From NCBI RefSeq assembly GCF_001311825.1, contig NZ_BBCB01000004.1, positions 26,233 to 90,232 on the forward strand: 64,000 nucleotides of DNA. Direction: 5' to 3'. A program made the translations under genes and the position numbers. Origin of the DNA: Salidesulfovibrio brasiliensis JCM 12178 (GTDB lineage Bacteria > Desulfobacterota > Desulfovibrionia > Desulfovibrionales > Desulfovibrionaceae). A model generated the notes under the pieces. The model saw only the letters and a program-made list of their open reading frames with translations, was not told where the DNA came from and did no database searches. Within the stretch, counting starts at the first letter, position 1; each line of letters begins with the position of its first letter. Of the stretch, positions 21,573 through 35,301 are shown piece after piece.

Positions 21573-22238
21573 CTATTCGTCATCCCAGACGAGCAGCGCG
21601 TCGAGGCGCGCCCGCAGGGCAAGCTGTCGTATACGCACACTCATCATGCTCAGCCAGAGGAAGCCGAAGGCTGCCAGTCCGGCAAACACGGTGTGCCACA
21701 TCTTCGGGGCCATGCCGCCGCCCTGCCGGGCCAGTCCGTCGGGATGGGCGCTGCCCCAGAGCTTTGCGGCAAAGAACACCAGCGGCACGTCGAGAAAGGC
21801 CACGATGCCGAGCACCGCGCAGATGAGCGCCTTGCGCTCCCCGCCCACGGGTGATGCCCGCAGCACGAGATAGCCCGCATACACGTACCACATGATGAGG
21901 GCCGTGGTCAGTTTCGGGTCCCAGACCCACCAGTGACCCCACTCCGCACGGGCCCAAACCGAGCCGGTGGCCAGCGACAGGGTGCAAAACAGCACGCCGA
22001 TCTCGGCGGCGGCTCCGGCCACGCGGTCAAAGGAGTCCTTGCGGGTGATGAGATACCCAAGCCCGGCCAGCGCCACGGTCAGGAAGCTGACCAGCGCCCA
22101 CCAGGAGCACGGCAGGTGCATGTAGAAAATTTTCTGAACCGGCCCGGACTGGGCATAGGGCGCGTAAAACCAGATCATCACCTGATGTGCCAGCAACAGG
22201 ATTCCGGCTGCGAGCGCGAAAAGCGCGGTTCTGTTCAT
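21573..22238 (-). CDS. ccmC: Haem exporter/handling protein CcmC
   Basis: A 221-residue membrane protein with six helices. The tryptophan-rich WWD domain that binds haem in the periplasm is present (WGHWWVWDPKLTTALIMW) and flanked by conserved histidines (HLPCSWW before it and an MWHTVF segment after it). CcmC loads haem onto CcmE. I placed the start at 22238 (GGAGTAGGTTTG before ATG). It is between ccmB and ccmD on the minus strand. Confidence 0.93.
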   Translation of the reverse strand: MNRTALFALAAGILLLAHQVMIWFYAPYAQSGPVQKIFYMHLPCSWWALVSFLTVALAGLGYLITRKDSFDRVAGAAAEIGVLFCTLSLATGSVWARAEWGHWWVWDPKLTTALIMWYVYAGYLVLRASPVGGERKALICAVLGIVAFLDVPLVFFAAKLWGSAHPDGLARQGGGMAPKMWHTVFAGLAAFGFLWLSMMSVRIRQLALRARLDALLVWDDE

Positions 22239-22254
22239 CAAACCTACTCCAGTA

Positions 22255-22932
22255 TTAGTCTTCCGCACCGTACACGAACGGGAACAGGAACAGCCCGGCC
22301 CCGGCAAACAGCGCATCGAACGCGAAAATCAGCCCCACCCAGTCCATGGCCGCGTCAACACCCTCGCCCGAAAATGCGGCGGCAAAGAGCGTGATTCCGG
22401 CCAGCAACACCGGCAGCAGCAGCGGGAAAACGATGACCGAGAGCAGCGACTCCCGTGCGGTCTGCCCCTGAGAGAGCGCGCCGAGCAGCGCACCGAGCAC
22501 GCACAGGCCTATGTCGCCCCCGAAGAGTGAAACGAAAAAGAGCCACGACGGGCCGTTCACGCTCTGGCCGAGAAAAGCCACCACCGCCGGAAAGAACACC
22601 AGTTGCGAGACCACCAGCAGGCAGAATCCCGCAGCGCCCTTTCCTATCCAGACGGAATGCGTCTGCGCGGGCGAGGAAAGGATGCCGAACCGTGCGCCCT
22701 CGGCCTCCTCAATGCTGAAGAGGTCGTTGAAAACCAGCACGAGGCAGAACGCTGACGCCAGCCAGAAGATGGCCCCGGCCGCCTGCGCCGAGATCGTGCC
22801 GCCCAGCGGCTTGGACAGGCTGAAGAGAAAAATGAGGATCAGGCCAAGCAGCACGGCCTGCACCGGTCCCTGCCCGCCGCCCACGGCGAGCCTGAGGTCC
22901 TTGGCTGCGATCAGTGCGGCGCGCTTCAGCAT
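22255..22932 (-). CDS. ccmB: Haem ABC transporter permease CcmB
   Basis: A 225-residue membrane protein with six hydrophobic segments, starting MLKRAALIAAKDLRLAVGGG. The FNDLFSIEEAEGARFGIL segment matches the conserved CcmB cytoplasmic loop. With CcmA it forms the ATP-driven module that frees haem-loaded CcmE from CcmC. Its start overlaps the ccmA stop by seven bases. Confidence 0.92.
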   Translation of the reverse strand: MLKRAALIAAKDLRLAVGGGQGPVQAVLLGLILIFLFSLSKPLGGTISAQAAGAIFWLASAFCLVLVFNDLFSIEEAEGARFGILSSPAQTHSVWIGKGAAGFCLLVVSQLVFFPAVVAFLGQSVNGPSWLFFVSLFGGDIGLCVLGALLGALSQGQTARESLLSVIVFPLLLPVLLAGITLFAAAFSGEGVDAAMDWVGLIFAFDALFAGAGLFLFPFVYGAED

Positions 22933-23588
22933 GACGGCGCCTCCGGTTCATAGCCCGATGCCGGGCCGTAGTATTCGACCTTGCGGTTGCCGATGGCCAG
23001 CACGGTGTCGGCAAGGATGCTGTCCTCGTGAACGTGGTGACTGATCCAGACCACGGCGGTGCCCCGGTCCCTGAAGCTCACGATCTCGTTTCGCATCATG
23101 GCCATGGACCGCGAATCCAGCCCGGTGCCCGGCTCGTCGAGAAAGACGAGGTCCGGATTGACGAGAAAGACCCGCGCAAGGTTCAGGCGCTGCGCCATTC
23201 CCCGCGAGAAACCGCCCGCCTTTTCTTCTGCGGCGCGGGTCAGGCCCACGCGCTCCAGCACTGCGGCAAGGTCCTCGTCAGTGATGTCCAGTCCGTACAT
23301 GCCAGCCCAGAAGCGCAGGTTGGCCGTGGCGGTCAGGCCCGGATAGATGAACGTCGCGTGCCCGAGATAGGCGGTCTTTTCCGGTTCCACGCCGAGGGTC
23401 ACGGTGCCTGCGGACGGACGGCCCAGCCCCGCCATGATCTTCATGAGCGTGCTCTTTCCCGCGCCGTTGCGTCCGGCGAGCAACAATATCTCGCCGCGCG
23501 CCACCTCGCAGGACACGTTCTTGAAGACCAGCTTGCGACCAAAGAACTTGGCCGCCTTGCTGACGGTGAGGACCGGTTCGCCGCTCAT
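22926..23588 (-). CDS. ccmA: Haem ABC transporter ATPase CcmA
   Basis: A 220-residue ATPase. Walker A (LLLAGRNGAGKSTLMKIMAG), a signature in the variant form FSRGMAQRLNLARVFL, and Walker B (LVFLDEPGTGLD) are present. The replacement of the usual LSGGQ by FSRGM is common in CcmA. It works with CcmB in cytochrome c maturation and lies directly after ccmF. Confidence 0.92.
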   Translation of the reverse strand: MSGEPVLTVSKAAKFFGRKLVFKNVSCEVARGEILLLAGRNGAGKSTLMKIMAGLGRPSAGTVTLGVEPEKTAYLGHATFIYPGLTATANLRFWAGMYGLDITDEDLAAVLERVGLTRAAEEKAGGFSRGMAQRLNLARVFLVNPDLVFLDEPGTGLDSRSMAMMRNEIVSFRDRGTAVVWISHHVHEDSILADTVLAIGNRKVEYYGPASGYEPEAPSC

Positions 23589-23591
23589 GCG

Positions 23592-25478
<1,887 letters not shown>

Positions 25479-25584
25479 GCAAACTCCTTAACGCACAAAA
25501 GTGCGGGTCAGGGATAAAAAGGTGGCCGCTTGTAGGCTTTCGGCGGGGTTTTGGCAAGCATGTGAAAGATATTTCACGCTTGAA

Positions 25585-26010
25585 TCAGGCTTTTTCTTCC
25601 ATTTCTTCGCTCTGCTCCTTGTACTTGGAGGGACACTTGGTCACGAGCGTCTTGGCCTTGAACACCTTGGCGGACGGGTCCATGCGGCCTTCCACGATGA
25701 CCTCAACGCCCGGCTTGAAGGTGTCGGGAACGGAGCCCTTGTAGTCCACGCGGATGGCCTGTCCGGGCTTCATCTTGTCCACGAGGTCGAAGGCCACGCC
25801 CACGCCGCCGTTGGGGTCGACGTTGTCCATGGCCACCTTGCCGAACAGCCGGGCCTGCTGCAACACGCCCTCTTCTGCGGCCAGCGCCTCGTTGACGTTC
25901 AGAAAATAGACGGAATCCTCGCTCAGGCCGGAATAGATGAGGTATCCGAACCCGCCGAGGAAAAGGAGCACCGCCGCGAGATACACGGCCTTGGAATTCT
26001 TTTTCGCCAT
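25585..26010 (-). CDS. ccmE: Haem chaperone CcmE with C-x-x-x-Y motif
   Basis: A 141-residue protein with an N-terminal membrane anchor (about residues 8-27) and an OB-fold periplasmic domain. In most CcmE proteins the covalent haem ligand is the His of H-x-x-x-Y. Here the equivalent segment is CPSKY, with Cys126 and Tyr130. This variant has been described for Desulfovibrio and archaeal Ccm systems that also lack CcmG and CcmH, and this cluster lacks both too. The tail after the motif is short and acidic. It is the first ccm gene after the CNNM gene, 27 bases downstream. Confidence 0.93.
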   Translation of the reverse strand: MAKKNSKAVYLAAVLLFLGGFGYLIYSGLSEDSVYFLNVNEALAAEEGVLQQARLFGKVAMDNVDPNGGVGVAFDLVDKMKPGQAIRVDYKGSVPDTFKPGVEVIVEGRMDPSAKVFKAKTLVTKCPSKYKEQSEEMEEKA

Positions 26011-26037
26011 TGATTTTTTCTCGTATATGATCGTTTG

Positions 26038-27087
26038 TTAATCGGTTTCGCACTCGCTCCGGGAGCGGGTCAGCTCGTCCCGGCGCTTCCGCGCAAGTTC
26101 GCGCATGTCAACGACCTGATCGGTCTCGTCCACGATCTCGCTGCCGAGGATTTCCTCAAGGACATCCTCCAACGTGACCACTCCGGCCACCCCGCCGTAC
26201 TCGTCGAGCACGATGTAGAGGTGCACCCTGCTGCCGAGGAACTGCACCAGCAGCTTGTCCAGCGTCAGCGTCTCCAGCACGAATCGCACCGGCCGCATCA
26301 GGTCCTGCATGGTGCGCTCGTCCTGATTGTTGGCAAGCGCCTCGAAGACCTGCCTGCGGTACACGACGCCCACGATGTCCTCGGGGTCGTCGCCGTAGAC
26401 CGGAATCCTGCTGTGCGGCCACGAGGCCTGCGACTCCCTCGCCTCCGCCACGGTCATGTCGGCGGGCAGCGAGAATACCACGGTCCGGGGCGTCATGATC
26501 TGCTCCACCGTCTTGGTATCAAGCGAGAGGATGTTTCGGATGGAGACTTCCTCGTACGCCTTGATGGTCCCGGAGCGGCGGGTCAGGCTCACGATGGCCC
26601 TGATGTCGTCTTCCGTGTGCCCCGGCCCGCCGTCACGGCGGCGAACCAGCCGCGCCATGGCTCCACAGAACCAGATGGCGGGCTTGAGCACCCAAATCAG
26701 CCCTTGCAGCGGGCGGGCCAACAACGGCGCAATGGTCTCGTTGTAGTCCACCCCGATGGTCTTGGGCAGTATTTCAGATATTATAAGTATGAAAAAGGTA
26801 AAGGCAACAGTGAAAAGCCAGAGCGTGTCCTCGCCATAAAGCTCGGCCCACGCCCAGCCAGCCACGGCCGCCCCTGCGGTGTGGGCTATGGTGTTGAGCG
26901 TGAGGATGGCCGTGATCGGCTCCTCCACGTTGAGACGCAGCTTTTCCAGCGCCCTCGCGCCCCGGCGTTTTTCCCTCTTGAGCTTTTCTATGGTGCTCGG
27001 CGAAAGGGAGTACAGGGCAGCCTCGGCCACGGAGCAGTAGGTGGACACCACCAGCGCCACTCCGACGGCAATTATCAGTTCGAGCAT
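26038..27087 (-). CDS. CNNM/CorC-type membrane protein with CBS pair
   Basis: A 349-residue protein with an N-terminal CNNM transmembrane domain (about residues 1-160, including SEILPKTIGVDYNETIAP) followed by two CBS domains (from about residue 200, with MTPRTVVFSLP and the family's HLYIVLDEYGGVAGVVTLED). The usual C-terminal CorC transporter-associated domain is missing; the protein ends about 30 residues after the second CBS domain. Homologues take part in Mg2+ or Na+ export. AAGGAACCGAC precedes the ATG at 27087. It is upstream of ccmE and may be co-transcribed with the ccm genes. Confidence 0.88.
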   Translation of the reverse strand: MLELIIAVGVALVVSTYCSVAEAALYSLSPSTIEKLKREKRRGARALEKLRLNVEEPITAILTLNTIAHTAGAAVAGWAWAELYGEDTLWLFTVAFTFFILIISEILPKTIGVDYNETIAPLLARPLQGLIWVLKPAIWFCGAMARLVRRRDGGPGHTEDDIRAIVSLTRRSGTIKAYEEVSIRNILSLDTKTVEQIMTPRTVVFSLPADMTVAEARESQASWPHSRIPVYGDDPEDIVGVVYRRQVFEALANNQDERTMQDLMRPVRFVLETLTLDKLLVQFLGSRVHLYIVLDEYGGVAGVVTLEDVLEEILGSEIVDETDQVVDMRELARKRRDELTRSRSECETD

Positions 27088-27207
27088 GTCGGTTCCTTGC
27101 AAAAAATCCGGCCGCAAGCCGTAACGGCGCAAATAGTAACAAATGCGTGTTTGCCCTGCAACCGCCTCACATCTTGACAATGCAAGGGATTCCGGCACAC
27201 TGCGGAA

Positions 27208-28235
27208 ATGGGTTCCAAACGCGTGATGAACGGTGACAAGGCGGTCGTGTTCCGGCTCGGCCATCTCGGAGACGTGGTGCTCGCCACCGGCGTCCTCGAA
27301 TGGTGGCGGCGCAGCCACGGCCTGTCATTCGTGTTCGTCACCCGCCCCGGCAACGCCCGGTGCTCGAAGGCCACCCGGCCGTGGCAGACATCGTGGACGT
27401 GGAGCCTTCCGGCATGAGCGCCGCCCAGTGGATCCGCGAATGCAACGCGCTGGCCCGCACCTACTCGGACATGCCGCTCATCGACCTGCACGGCGTACTC
27501 CGGGCCCGGATTCTTGGTCAGTGCTGGCACACCAGGGTCTATCGCTACCCCAAAAAAGGCATGCTGCGCCGATTCTACGACCGCACCGGCTGGTCAATGT
27601 TTTCAAAAAGGCTGGAGCGCACCAACGTACCGCAACGCTATGCCATGGCGCTGGACGCCGCCCCCCCGGAGAGGCAGCAGGTTCTGCCGCGCATCTTTCT
27701 TGACGACAGCGACCGCTACGGCGCGCTCGGCGCGCTCAAGGGATTGCAGGGTCGCGCCCCACTCGTGGCGCTGCACCCATACGCCACGCATCCCTCCAAG
27801 CAGTGGCCCGCCGAACACTGGGACGAACTCACCAACCAGCTCACGCAGGCCGGGTACGACTGGGTTTGCGTCGGCCGCGACGACGTGCCGCTTTTTACCG
27901 ACCACGAACGCGACCTGACCAACCGCACCGGGCTTCGCCAGACCTGCGCGGTGCTGGAACGCGCCGACGTGCTCATCACCAACGACTCCGGTCCCATGCA
28001 CCTTGCTTCTGCCGTGGGAACGCCTGTCGTTGCCCTCTTCGGCCCCACTGCTCCGGCATGGGGATTCTATCCGGCTGGCGCGAAGGACATCGTTCTGGAG
28101 CGGGAACTGCCCTGCCGACCCTGCTCGCTGCACGGCAAACGAAGCTGCTCGCGCGGGCTGGAATGTCTCGCCTCCATCACCCCGTATGAAGTGGTCAAGG
28201 CCGTGGATACGGTGCTTGCTCCGGAGCGCGACTGA
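27208..28235 (+). CDS. Heptosyltransferase-like GT9 glycosyltransferase (frameshifted)
   Basis: A GT9 enzyme, probably adding heptose or a related sugar to the lipopolysaccharide core. The N-terminus AVVFRLGHLGDVVLATGVLE is typical. The frame breaks near 27357, where a C is missing from AACGCCCCGG; with it the protein reads on as APVLEGHPAVADIVDVEP. The full length is then 342 residues. The C-terminal donor site has NDSGPMHLASAVGTPVVALF and a Cys-rich segment (CRPCSLHGKRSCSRGLEC) common to this family. The stop codon touches the stop of the convergent zinc-ribbon gene (TGATCA). Confidence 0.87.
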
Positions 28236-28469
28236 TCACGTATTGGTCTTGGTTCCCTTGTACGTAAAAGCACCCTTGTTCATCTTGTAGAAGGTACCCT
28301 TGTCAATGCCCACGGCGTTGCCGCAGGCACAATGGACCTTGCCGTCACGCTCCACAAGGTTCCACACCTTTCGGATGCGATCCTTGTGGCAGCGCAACAG
28401 CTCGCCCTGTCCTATCTTGTAGTATTTCCAGAGCTTGCCGCGGCAGGCGGCGCATTTGAGGGTCAGCAT
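28236..28469 (-). CDS. Small zinc-ribbon-like protein
   Basis: A 77-residue basic protein with two cysteine pairs, CAAC near residue 6 and CAC near residue 48, plus a single Cys at about residue 27, consistent with one or two zinc sites. The C-terminus is KGTFYKMNKGAFTYKGTKTNT. I do not recognise a function. The ATG at 28469 has no strong ribosome binding site. It lies 31 bases after otsA on the same strand and may be translated from the same message. Confidence 0.65.
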   Translation of the reverse strand: MLTLKCAACRGKLWKYYKIGQGELLRCHKDRIRKVWNLVERDGKVHCACGNAVGIDKGTFYKMNKGAFTYKGTKTNT

Positions 28470-28500
28470 GGGCACACTGTGCCACAAAGGCGCGGCAAAA

Positions 28501-29976
28501 TCAGTTCTCTTCGAAGCGCACGGTATCCACTGCCGGGAAGTCCTGAAGATTCTTTGATATTCCCGCCTGCAGGAATGAATCAACCCACCAGTAGATGTTA
28601 TGGCCCCGGACATGCTCACGCAGTTCGTGCATGGATTCGCGCCGCTCCTCCACGTCCCAGTGCAGGGCGCGGTGGATGGCCTTGGCAACGCCCTCGAAGT
28701 CGTAGGGGTTCACCAGATAGGCCCACTCCTGCATCTGGGCGGCGGCACCGGCGAACTCGCTCAGGATGAGCACCCCCGCCTCCTTCATGTTGCAGGCGCA
28801 ATATTCCTTGGCCACAAGGTTCATGCCGTCCCGGAGGGGCGTCACCAACGCAATGTCCGCCGCCGCATAGTAGGAGGCAAGCTCGCGCTGGGGAAGACCA
28901 CGGTAGTGGTAATGCACCGGCACCCAGCCGGGAATGGAGAACTCCCCGTTCACCCGGCCCACAAGCAGTTCGATCTCGTCTCGAAGGTCCCGGTACTCGT
29001 CCACGTCCTCGCGGCTGGGCACGGCGATCTGAATGAAATTGATCTTGCCTCGCAGGTCCGGGTAGTGCCGCAAAAGCTCTCGGATGGCGAGGATTCGCTC
29101 CGGGATACCCTTGGTGTAGTCCAGCCGGTCAACGCCGATGATGATCTTGCGGTGCTTGAGGGCCTCGCGGATCTGGAACGCTTTGTGGGCCACTTCCGGG
29201 TCCCCGGCCATGTCGGCGAACTGGTTGAAGTCGATGGAGATGGGGAACGTTCCGGCCTGAAATTCCCTGCCGCGCAACCGCACGGAGACGACCGCGCCTT
29301 CGCCTTCCACCTCGGCTCCCGGCGAGAGCATGTTGAGAGATTTGATGAAGTTGTCCCGGTCCTGCGTAGTCTGAAAACCCACGAGGTCGAACTCGGTGAG
29401 GGCCAGAATGAGCTTCTGCCGCCACGGCAGCTTGAGAAAAATGTCCGGCGGCGGAAACGGGATGTGCAGAAAGAAGCCGGTGCTGCGCTTGATGCCCATG
29501 CTCTTGAGGAAAAAGGCCTGGTGCATGAGATGGTAGTCGTGCACCCAGATGAAGTCGTCGGACGAGGTCATGCGTGCCACGGTCTCGGCGAAACGGAAGT
29601 TCACGTCCAGATAGCTCCGCCAGTATTCCGGATCGAACCGGCAGCGGGTCTGGAGATCATGAAACAGCGGCCAGATGATCTCGTTGGAAAAGCCGAAGTA
29701 GTATTTCTGTACGTCTTCTTCACTCAGGGGCACGGACTTGAGGTCGTACCCGGCGTCGGCGGAAAAATCGTCCAGCAGGCGCTGGGAATCCTCGCCCGCA
29801 CCCGACGCGCCGTCCCAGCCGATCCAGAGGCCGCCGCGATTCTTGAGGACGGGCGCAAGGGCCGTGACAAGCCCTCCGGCGCCGCCCTGAACAGTCCACT
29901 CGCCGTCAATCTGCTTGAGTGCCACGGGGAGTCTGTTGGATACGACGACAAGTCGTCTCATTCCGGTGTCCGTCAT
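28501..29976 (-). CDS. otsA: Trehalose-6-phosphate synthase
   Basis: A 491-residue GT20 enzyme that makes trehalose 6-phosphate from UDP-glucose and glucose 6-phosphate, used for osmotic protection. The family motifs are all present: the N-terminal glucose-phosphate loop [12 protein letters not shown] with [36 protein letters not shown], and [25 protein letters not shown] precedes the ATG at 29976. No otsB phosphatase is adjacent; the only gene following on this strand is the zinc-ribbon protein. Confidence 0.95.
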   Translation of the reverse strand: MTDTGMRRLVVVSNRLPVALKQIDGEWTVQGGAGGLVTALAPVLKNRGGLWIGWDGASGAGEDSQRLLDDFSADAGYDLKSVPLSEEDVQKYYFGFSNEIIWPLFHDLQTRCRFDPEYWRSYLDVNFRFAETVARMTSSDDFIWVHDYHLMHQAFFLKSMGIKRSTGFFLHIPFPPPDIFLKLPWRQKLILALTEFDLVGFQTTQDRDNFIKSLNMLSPGAEVEGEGAVVSVRLRGREFQAGTFPISIDFNQFADMAGDPEVAHKAFQIREALKHRKIIIGVDRLDYTKGIPERILAIRELLRHYPDLRGKINFIQIAVPSREDVDEYRDLRDEIELLVGRVNGEFSIPGWVPVHYHYRGLPQRELASYYAAADIALVTPLRDGMNLVAKEYCACNMKEAGVLILSEFAGAAAQMQEWAYLVNPYDFEGVAKAIHRALHWDVEERRESMHELREHVRGHNIYWWVDSFLQAGISKNLQDFPAVDTVRFEEN

Positions 29977-30087
29977 TATTTCTCCTTGGCATTCTAAAAA
30001 AAACTCTTTCTTCTCAATATCACCAATAGCGTTTCGGACAGGTGAAGGCAAGGGTGCCATCCGGTGAGAAAATTCCGGACACACATA

Positions 30088-30115
30088 TTGACATTGAGTG
30101 AGCGGGGCTTATCTT
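30088..30115 (+). promoter_or_regulatory. Sigma-70 promoter candidate for groES-groEL
   Basis: TTGACA (30088-30093), a 16-base spacer, and TATCTT (30110-30115) lie about 70 bases before groES. I find no CIRCE inverted repeat (TTAGCACTC-N9-GAGTGCTAA) in the gap, so HrcA control is not indicated. Confidence 0.6.
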
Positions 30116-30182
30116 CCAGCCCGGTTTCCAAGAACAAGCAAGCCCCCTTTCGGGCAAATTCATTTTCACAAGGAGTAGAACC

Positions 30183-30446
30183 ATGGCTCTCAAACCCCTG
30201 CACGACCGAGTAATCATCAGGCGTCTCCCCGAAGAGGAAAAGACCTCCGGCGGCATCATCATCCCCGACGCGGCCAAGGAAAAACCCATGGGCGGCGAAG
30301 TTGTCGCGGCCGGTCCCGAGTGCAAGACCATCGAAGCCGGACAGACCGTTCTGTTCGCCAAGTATGCCGGCACCGAGTTCAATGCTGAAGGCGAAGACGT
30401 TCTCATCATGCGTGAAGACGACATCATCGCCGTCGTCGAAAAGTAG
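30183..30446 (+). CDS. groES: Co-chaperonin GroES, shortened form
   Basis: An 87-residue GroES. The start [13 protein letters not shown], the mobile loop ([16 protein letters not shown]) and the C-terminus ([17 protein letters not shown]) are normal. The central part is short: between VVAAG and GQTVLF only about eight residues are present, where E. coli GroES has about sixteen. The missing segment corresponds to the roof hairpin that closes the GroES dome. AAGGAG precedes the start and groEL follows after 20 bases. Confidence 0.9.
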   Translation: MALKPLHDRVIIRRLPEEEKTSGGIIIPDAAKEKPMGGEVVAAGPECKTIEAGQTVLFAKYAGTEFNAEGEDVLIMREDDIIAVVEK

Positions 30447-30463
30447 CGGAAAAGGAGCCCTGA

Positions 30464-32052
<1,589 letters not shown>

Positions 32053-32077
32053 CGGTTTCCTCACAGAATCGACACCA

Positions 32078-32108
32078 AAAGGCCGGGCAATCGCCCGGCC
32101 TTTCTTTT
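32078..32108 (+). terminator. Terminator of groES-groEL
   Basis: GGCCGGGC (32081-32088) and GCCCGGCC (32093-32100) pair around an AATC loop, extended by AAA/TTT and followed by TTTCTTTT. Confidence 0.9.
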
Positions 32109-32155
32109 GCTTTCCCCATAACGTCTGCGTATGCTAGCCTCACGACAACGGTACT

Positions 32156-34748
32156 ATGAAGATACTTTTGCACGAATCCATCTCCAGCGAGATAGTGGAG
32201 GCGCTTACCGATTCTTTCCGGGAGGCGTTCGGGGTTCCGTGTTCCTTTCATTCCAGCATCAAGGACGTGGCCGACGGGCTGCACCGAACGCCCGTCTGCA
32301 ACCGGGCCTTCGGAGACTCCTGTCCCAGAAGCTGCTCGGAACGCCTTGAAAGCACGCTGCAAAAACTGGCCGAAGCACCCTACACCCTGCACACCTGCCG
32401 AGCGGCCTGACAGACATTCTCATCCCGGTCTCGGTGGAGGGAGAGTTGCAAGGCGTGTTTTCCATCGGCCAAGTCTTTGTTGGCGTGCCCACCAGACAGC
32501 AGCTTGCCACGTTGCATGAAGACTCTCCGCTTGACGGGGCCGACTTCGAGCGCGCGGTCAGTACCATTCCGATTATCTCGCGTGAGCGCGTGCAAGCGCT
32601 GGCGACCAGCTTCAAAACCTCCGTGGACCTGCTGGCCCGTCTGGGCCGGGAGAATACCCTGCGAAGAAAGGCCGAGGAAGACCTGCGAAAAGCCGGGGAA
32701 GAGCTTGAACAACGCGTCAAAAAGCGCACCAAAGAGCTTTCGCAGAGCGAAGCCCGGCTGGTGGAGGCGCAGCGCATAGCCAGCGTCGGAAGCTTCGAGC
32801 GCGACCTGAGTACCAACGAACTCTGGTGGTCCGACGAATTCTACCGCCTGCTCGGTTACGAACCGGGAGAAGTGGAACCGGGGCCGGAACACTTCGAAGC
32901 CAAAATCCATCCCGACGACCTGGCAGAGTACCGCAACAAACGTGACGAGGCGCTGGCCTCAGGCGAATCCCACGACTACGAGATGCGCATCGTCCCATCA
33001 CAGGGCCGCGTGCTGCACATATACGGGCAGATAAAGCTGCGTCGCAACGAAGAGGGGCACCCCGTCTATTACAGCGGCACCATTCGCGACGTCACCAGCC
33101 GCAAGGAAATGGAAAACAGGCTCCGCGAGACCAACAGGCTTCAGTCCCTCATCCTCAACAACAGCATGGTGGGCATCGCCTTTGTCCGAGACAGGCGCTT
33201 TGAGTGGGTCAACGACCAGCTCTGCACCATGACCGGCTACAGCAGCGAAGAGCTGAACGGCGCCGAGACGAGCATTGTCTACCAGACGATGGAAGACTTC
33301 GAAGAACTGGGCAGGCAGGCCTACCCCGCCCTGTCGCGCGGAGAAGCCTTTGACGCGGTTTTCGCTTTCAGGACCAAATCAGGATCTTCCCTCTGGTGCC
33401 GTTTCGTTGGCAGCGCCATTGATCCGGACGACCTTTCACAGGGATCAGTGTGGTTCTTCGAAGATATTTCCGAAAAGCGGCGGCTTGAACACGAGGCCAC
33501 CCGGCAGCGGGCCATGCTGCATACGGTCATCAACGCCCTGCCGGACAGAGTTTTCTTCAAGGACGCCAAGGGCCGGTTCATGGGCACCAACCAAGCCTAC
33601 GCCGACGCGTTGGGCCTCACGCCGGAAGCCATCGAAGGCAAAACCGCGCAGGACCTTTTCGGTCCTGATTTGGGCAACACCCTGCAGCAACTTGACGACG
33701 AGGTGCTCAAAAGCCTTCGCACTTCAGTGAATGAAGAGCGGGAGGAACAGCCCTCGGGCCGCAAGAAGTATTTCGAAACCCTCAGGGTGCCGGTAACGGA
33801 GAGGGGCGGACGACTGGCCGGGATTGCGGGCGTGGGCCGCGACGTCACCCAGCGAAAACATGCAGAGGACGTACTGCGCGCCAGCGAGGAACGCTTCCGG
33901 GCCATCTTCAACCACGCGGGCGTCGGCATCGGCATGGTCAACGAAAAAAACCGCTTCACCCGCGTGAACCCCCGGCTTTGCCGCTTCCTCGGCTACAACG
34001 AGCCCGAGCTTATCGCCCGCAAGCCGCACGACCTCATCGCCCCGGACATGGCTGACGTCTTCACGGCGCTCATGGGCAGGCTCTGGACCAGCGGAGAAGG
34101 CTTCAGCAAGGAATTTCGCTTCATGCACAAGGAGGGCGAACAGGTATGGGGCAACCTCACGATCACGCCGCTGGAATCCGCTGAAAGCGATGTTCCATAC
34201 GCCATCGCGGTCGTTGAGGACATCAACCGAAGCAAACACCTCGAGCTTGAACTTCGGCGCATGGCCACCACGGACACGCTCACCGGCGCATACAACCGCA
34301 TGCGGTTCATGGAGCGGGCCGAAGAAGAGCTGGCGCGGCATGAGCGATACGGCACTCCCACGAGCTTCATGATGCTCGACATCGACCATTTCAAGCACGT
34401 CAACGACACACACGGCCACCAAGCGGGCGACGAAGTGCTCCGGCAGCTCACCATAATCTGCCAGAACGCCATCCGCGCCAATGATGTATTTGCCCGTTAC
34501 GGCGGCGAGGAATTCGCCTTCTGCCTGTCCGAAACCCCGGCAAAAACCGCTGTGGAGGTCGCCGAGCGCATCCGCCTTACCATTCAGGAGACACCCATCG
34601 ATGTGTGGATGCCACCATAAACATCACCGTCAGCATCGGCGTAACCGAGGTCCGCAAGGGCGACACGCTTGAACTGGCGCTTGCCCGCGCGGATGATCGC
34701 CTTTACTCGGCCAAACATCAGGGTCGCAATCGGGTGGTGGCCGAATGA
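32156..34748 (+). CDS. PocR-PAS-GGDEF sensory diguanylate cyclase (two frameshifts)
   Basis: A predicted c-di-GMP synthase of 864 residues once two missing bases are restored, near 32398 (CCTGCCCGAGC lost a C) and near 34604. The N-terminus (about residues 1-150) resembles the PocR ligand-binding domain, with the Cys motif CNRAFGDSCPRSC and SVEGELQGVFSIGQVF. A coiled coil and four PAS domains follow (for example WWSDEFYRLLGYEPGEVEPG and VNPRLCRFLGYNEPEL). The GGDEF domain has an active-type signature YGGEEFAF and DIDHFKHVNDTHGHQAGD. No membrane segment is visible, so sensing is cytoplasmic; PocR domains usually bind small hydrocarbon derivatives. The stop overlaps the next gene as ATGA. Confidence 0.87.
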
Positions 34749-35301
34749 GCCTGAAGAAGGTTTTCGATTTCCTGAAAAAGAAAACGCCCCTCACGGCCCG
34801 GGCCCAGCGCGAGTTCGAGCAGGCGCGGCGCAAGGAGCGAAGCGGCGACTACGAAGGCGCAGCAGCAAGCTACGAAACCGTGGCCGACCTCTATGAAGAG
34901 GCCGAGGCCACCGGAAGCCGAATCCTTTTTCGCGACCGTCTCAAGGCGGGCATTGCCTGCGTACGGTGCGGACGGCATGAAGCAGGCCTCGTGTGGCTCG
35001 ATCCCGTCATCACCTCCGGGAAATTCCCGTCCGAAGCGCGGCTGCACGCGGGCTATGCCAGCGCCAAGCTCGGTGACAGACAGGCCGCCCAGTCTCACTG
35101 GGACGCTACCCGCCCGACCCGCTCCAGTCGATCATCAGTCAGGTCATGACCGAACAGGCTGCCGCGCTGCGAAACGGCACCAGTCTCGACGCAGCATGTG
35201 AAGCGGTCGCGCAGGCCTGGAACGCCCAGGACCAGCACGACCGCCGTACTGAGAACATGAAGTTCAAACGCAATGAACTCATCCGCAGACGCGGCTTCTA
35301 G
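34745..35301 (+). CDS. TPR-like protein coupled to the diguanylate cyclase (frameshifted)
   Basis: A soluble 185-residue protein of helical repeats. The N-terminal half reads [20 protein letters not shown] then [16 protein letters not shown], as in tetratricopeptide-like repeats. The frame breaks near 35102 (GACCGC lost a C); restored, it continues [20 protein letters not shown] and ends [10 protein letters not shown]. The start overlaps the cyclase stop by four bases, so the two are translationally coupled and may act together. I know no specific function. The stop shares the CTAG at 35298-35301 with the convergent chemoreceptor gene. Confidence 0.7.

Noticed and set aside
30085..30182. CIRCE element before groES
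   Set aside because: No TTAGCACTC-N9-GAGTGCTAA-like sequence is present; only a sigma-70-type promoter is visible.
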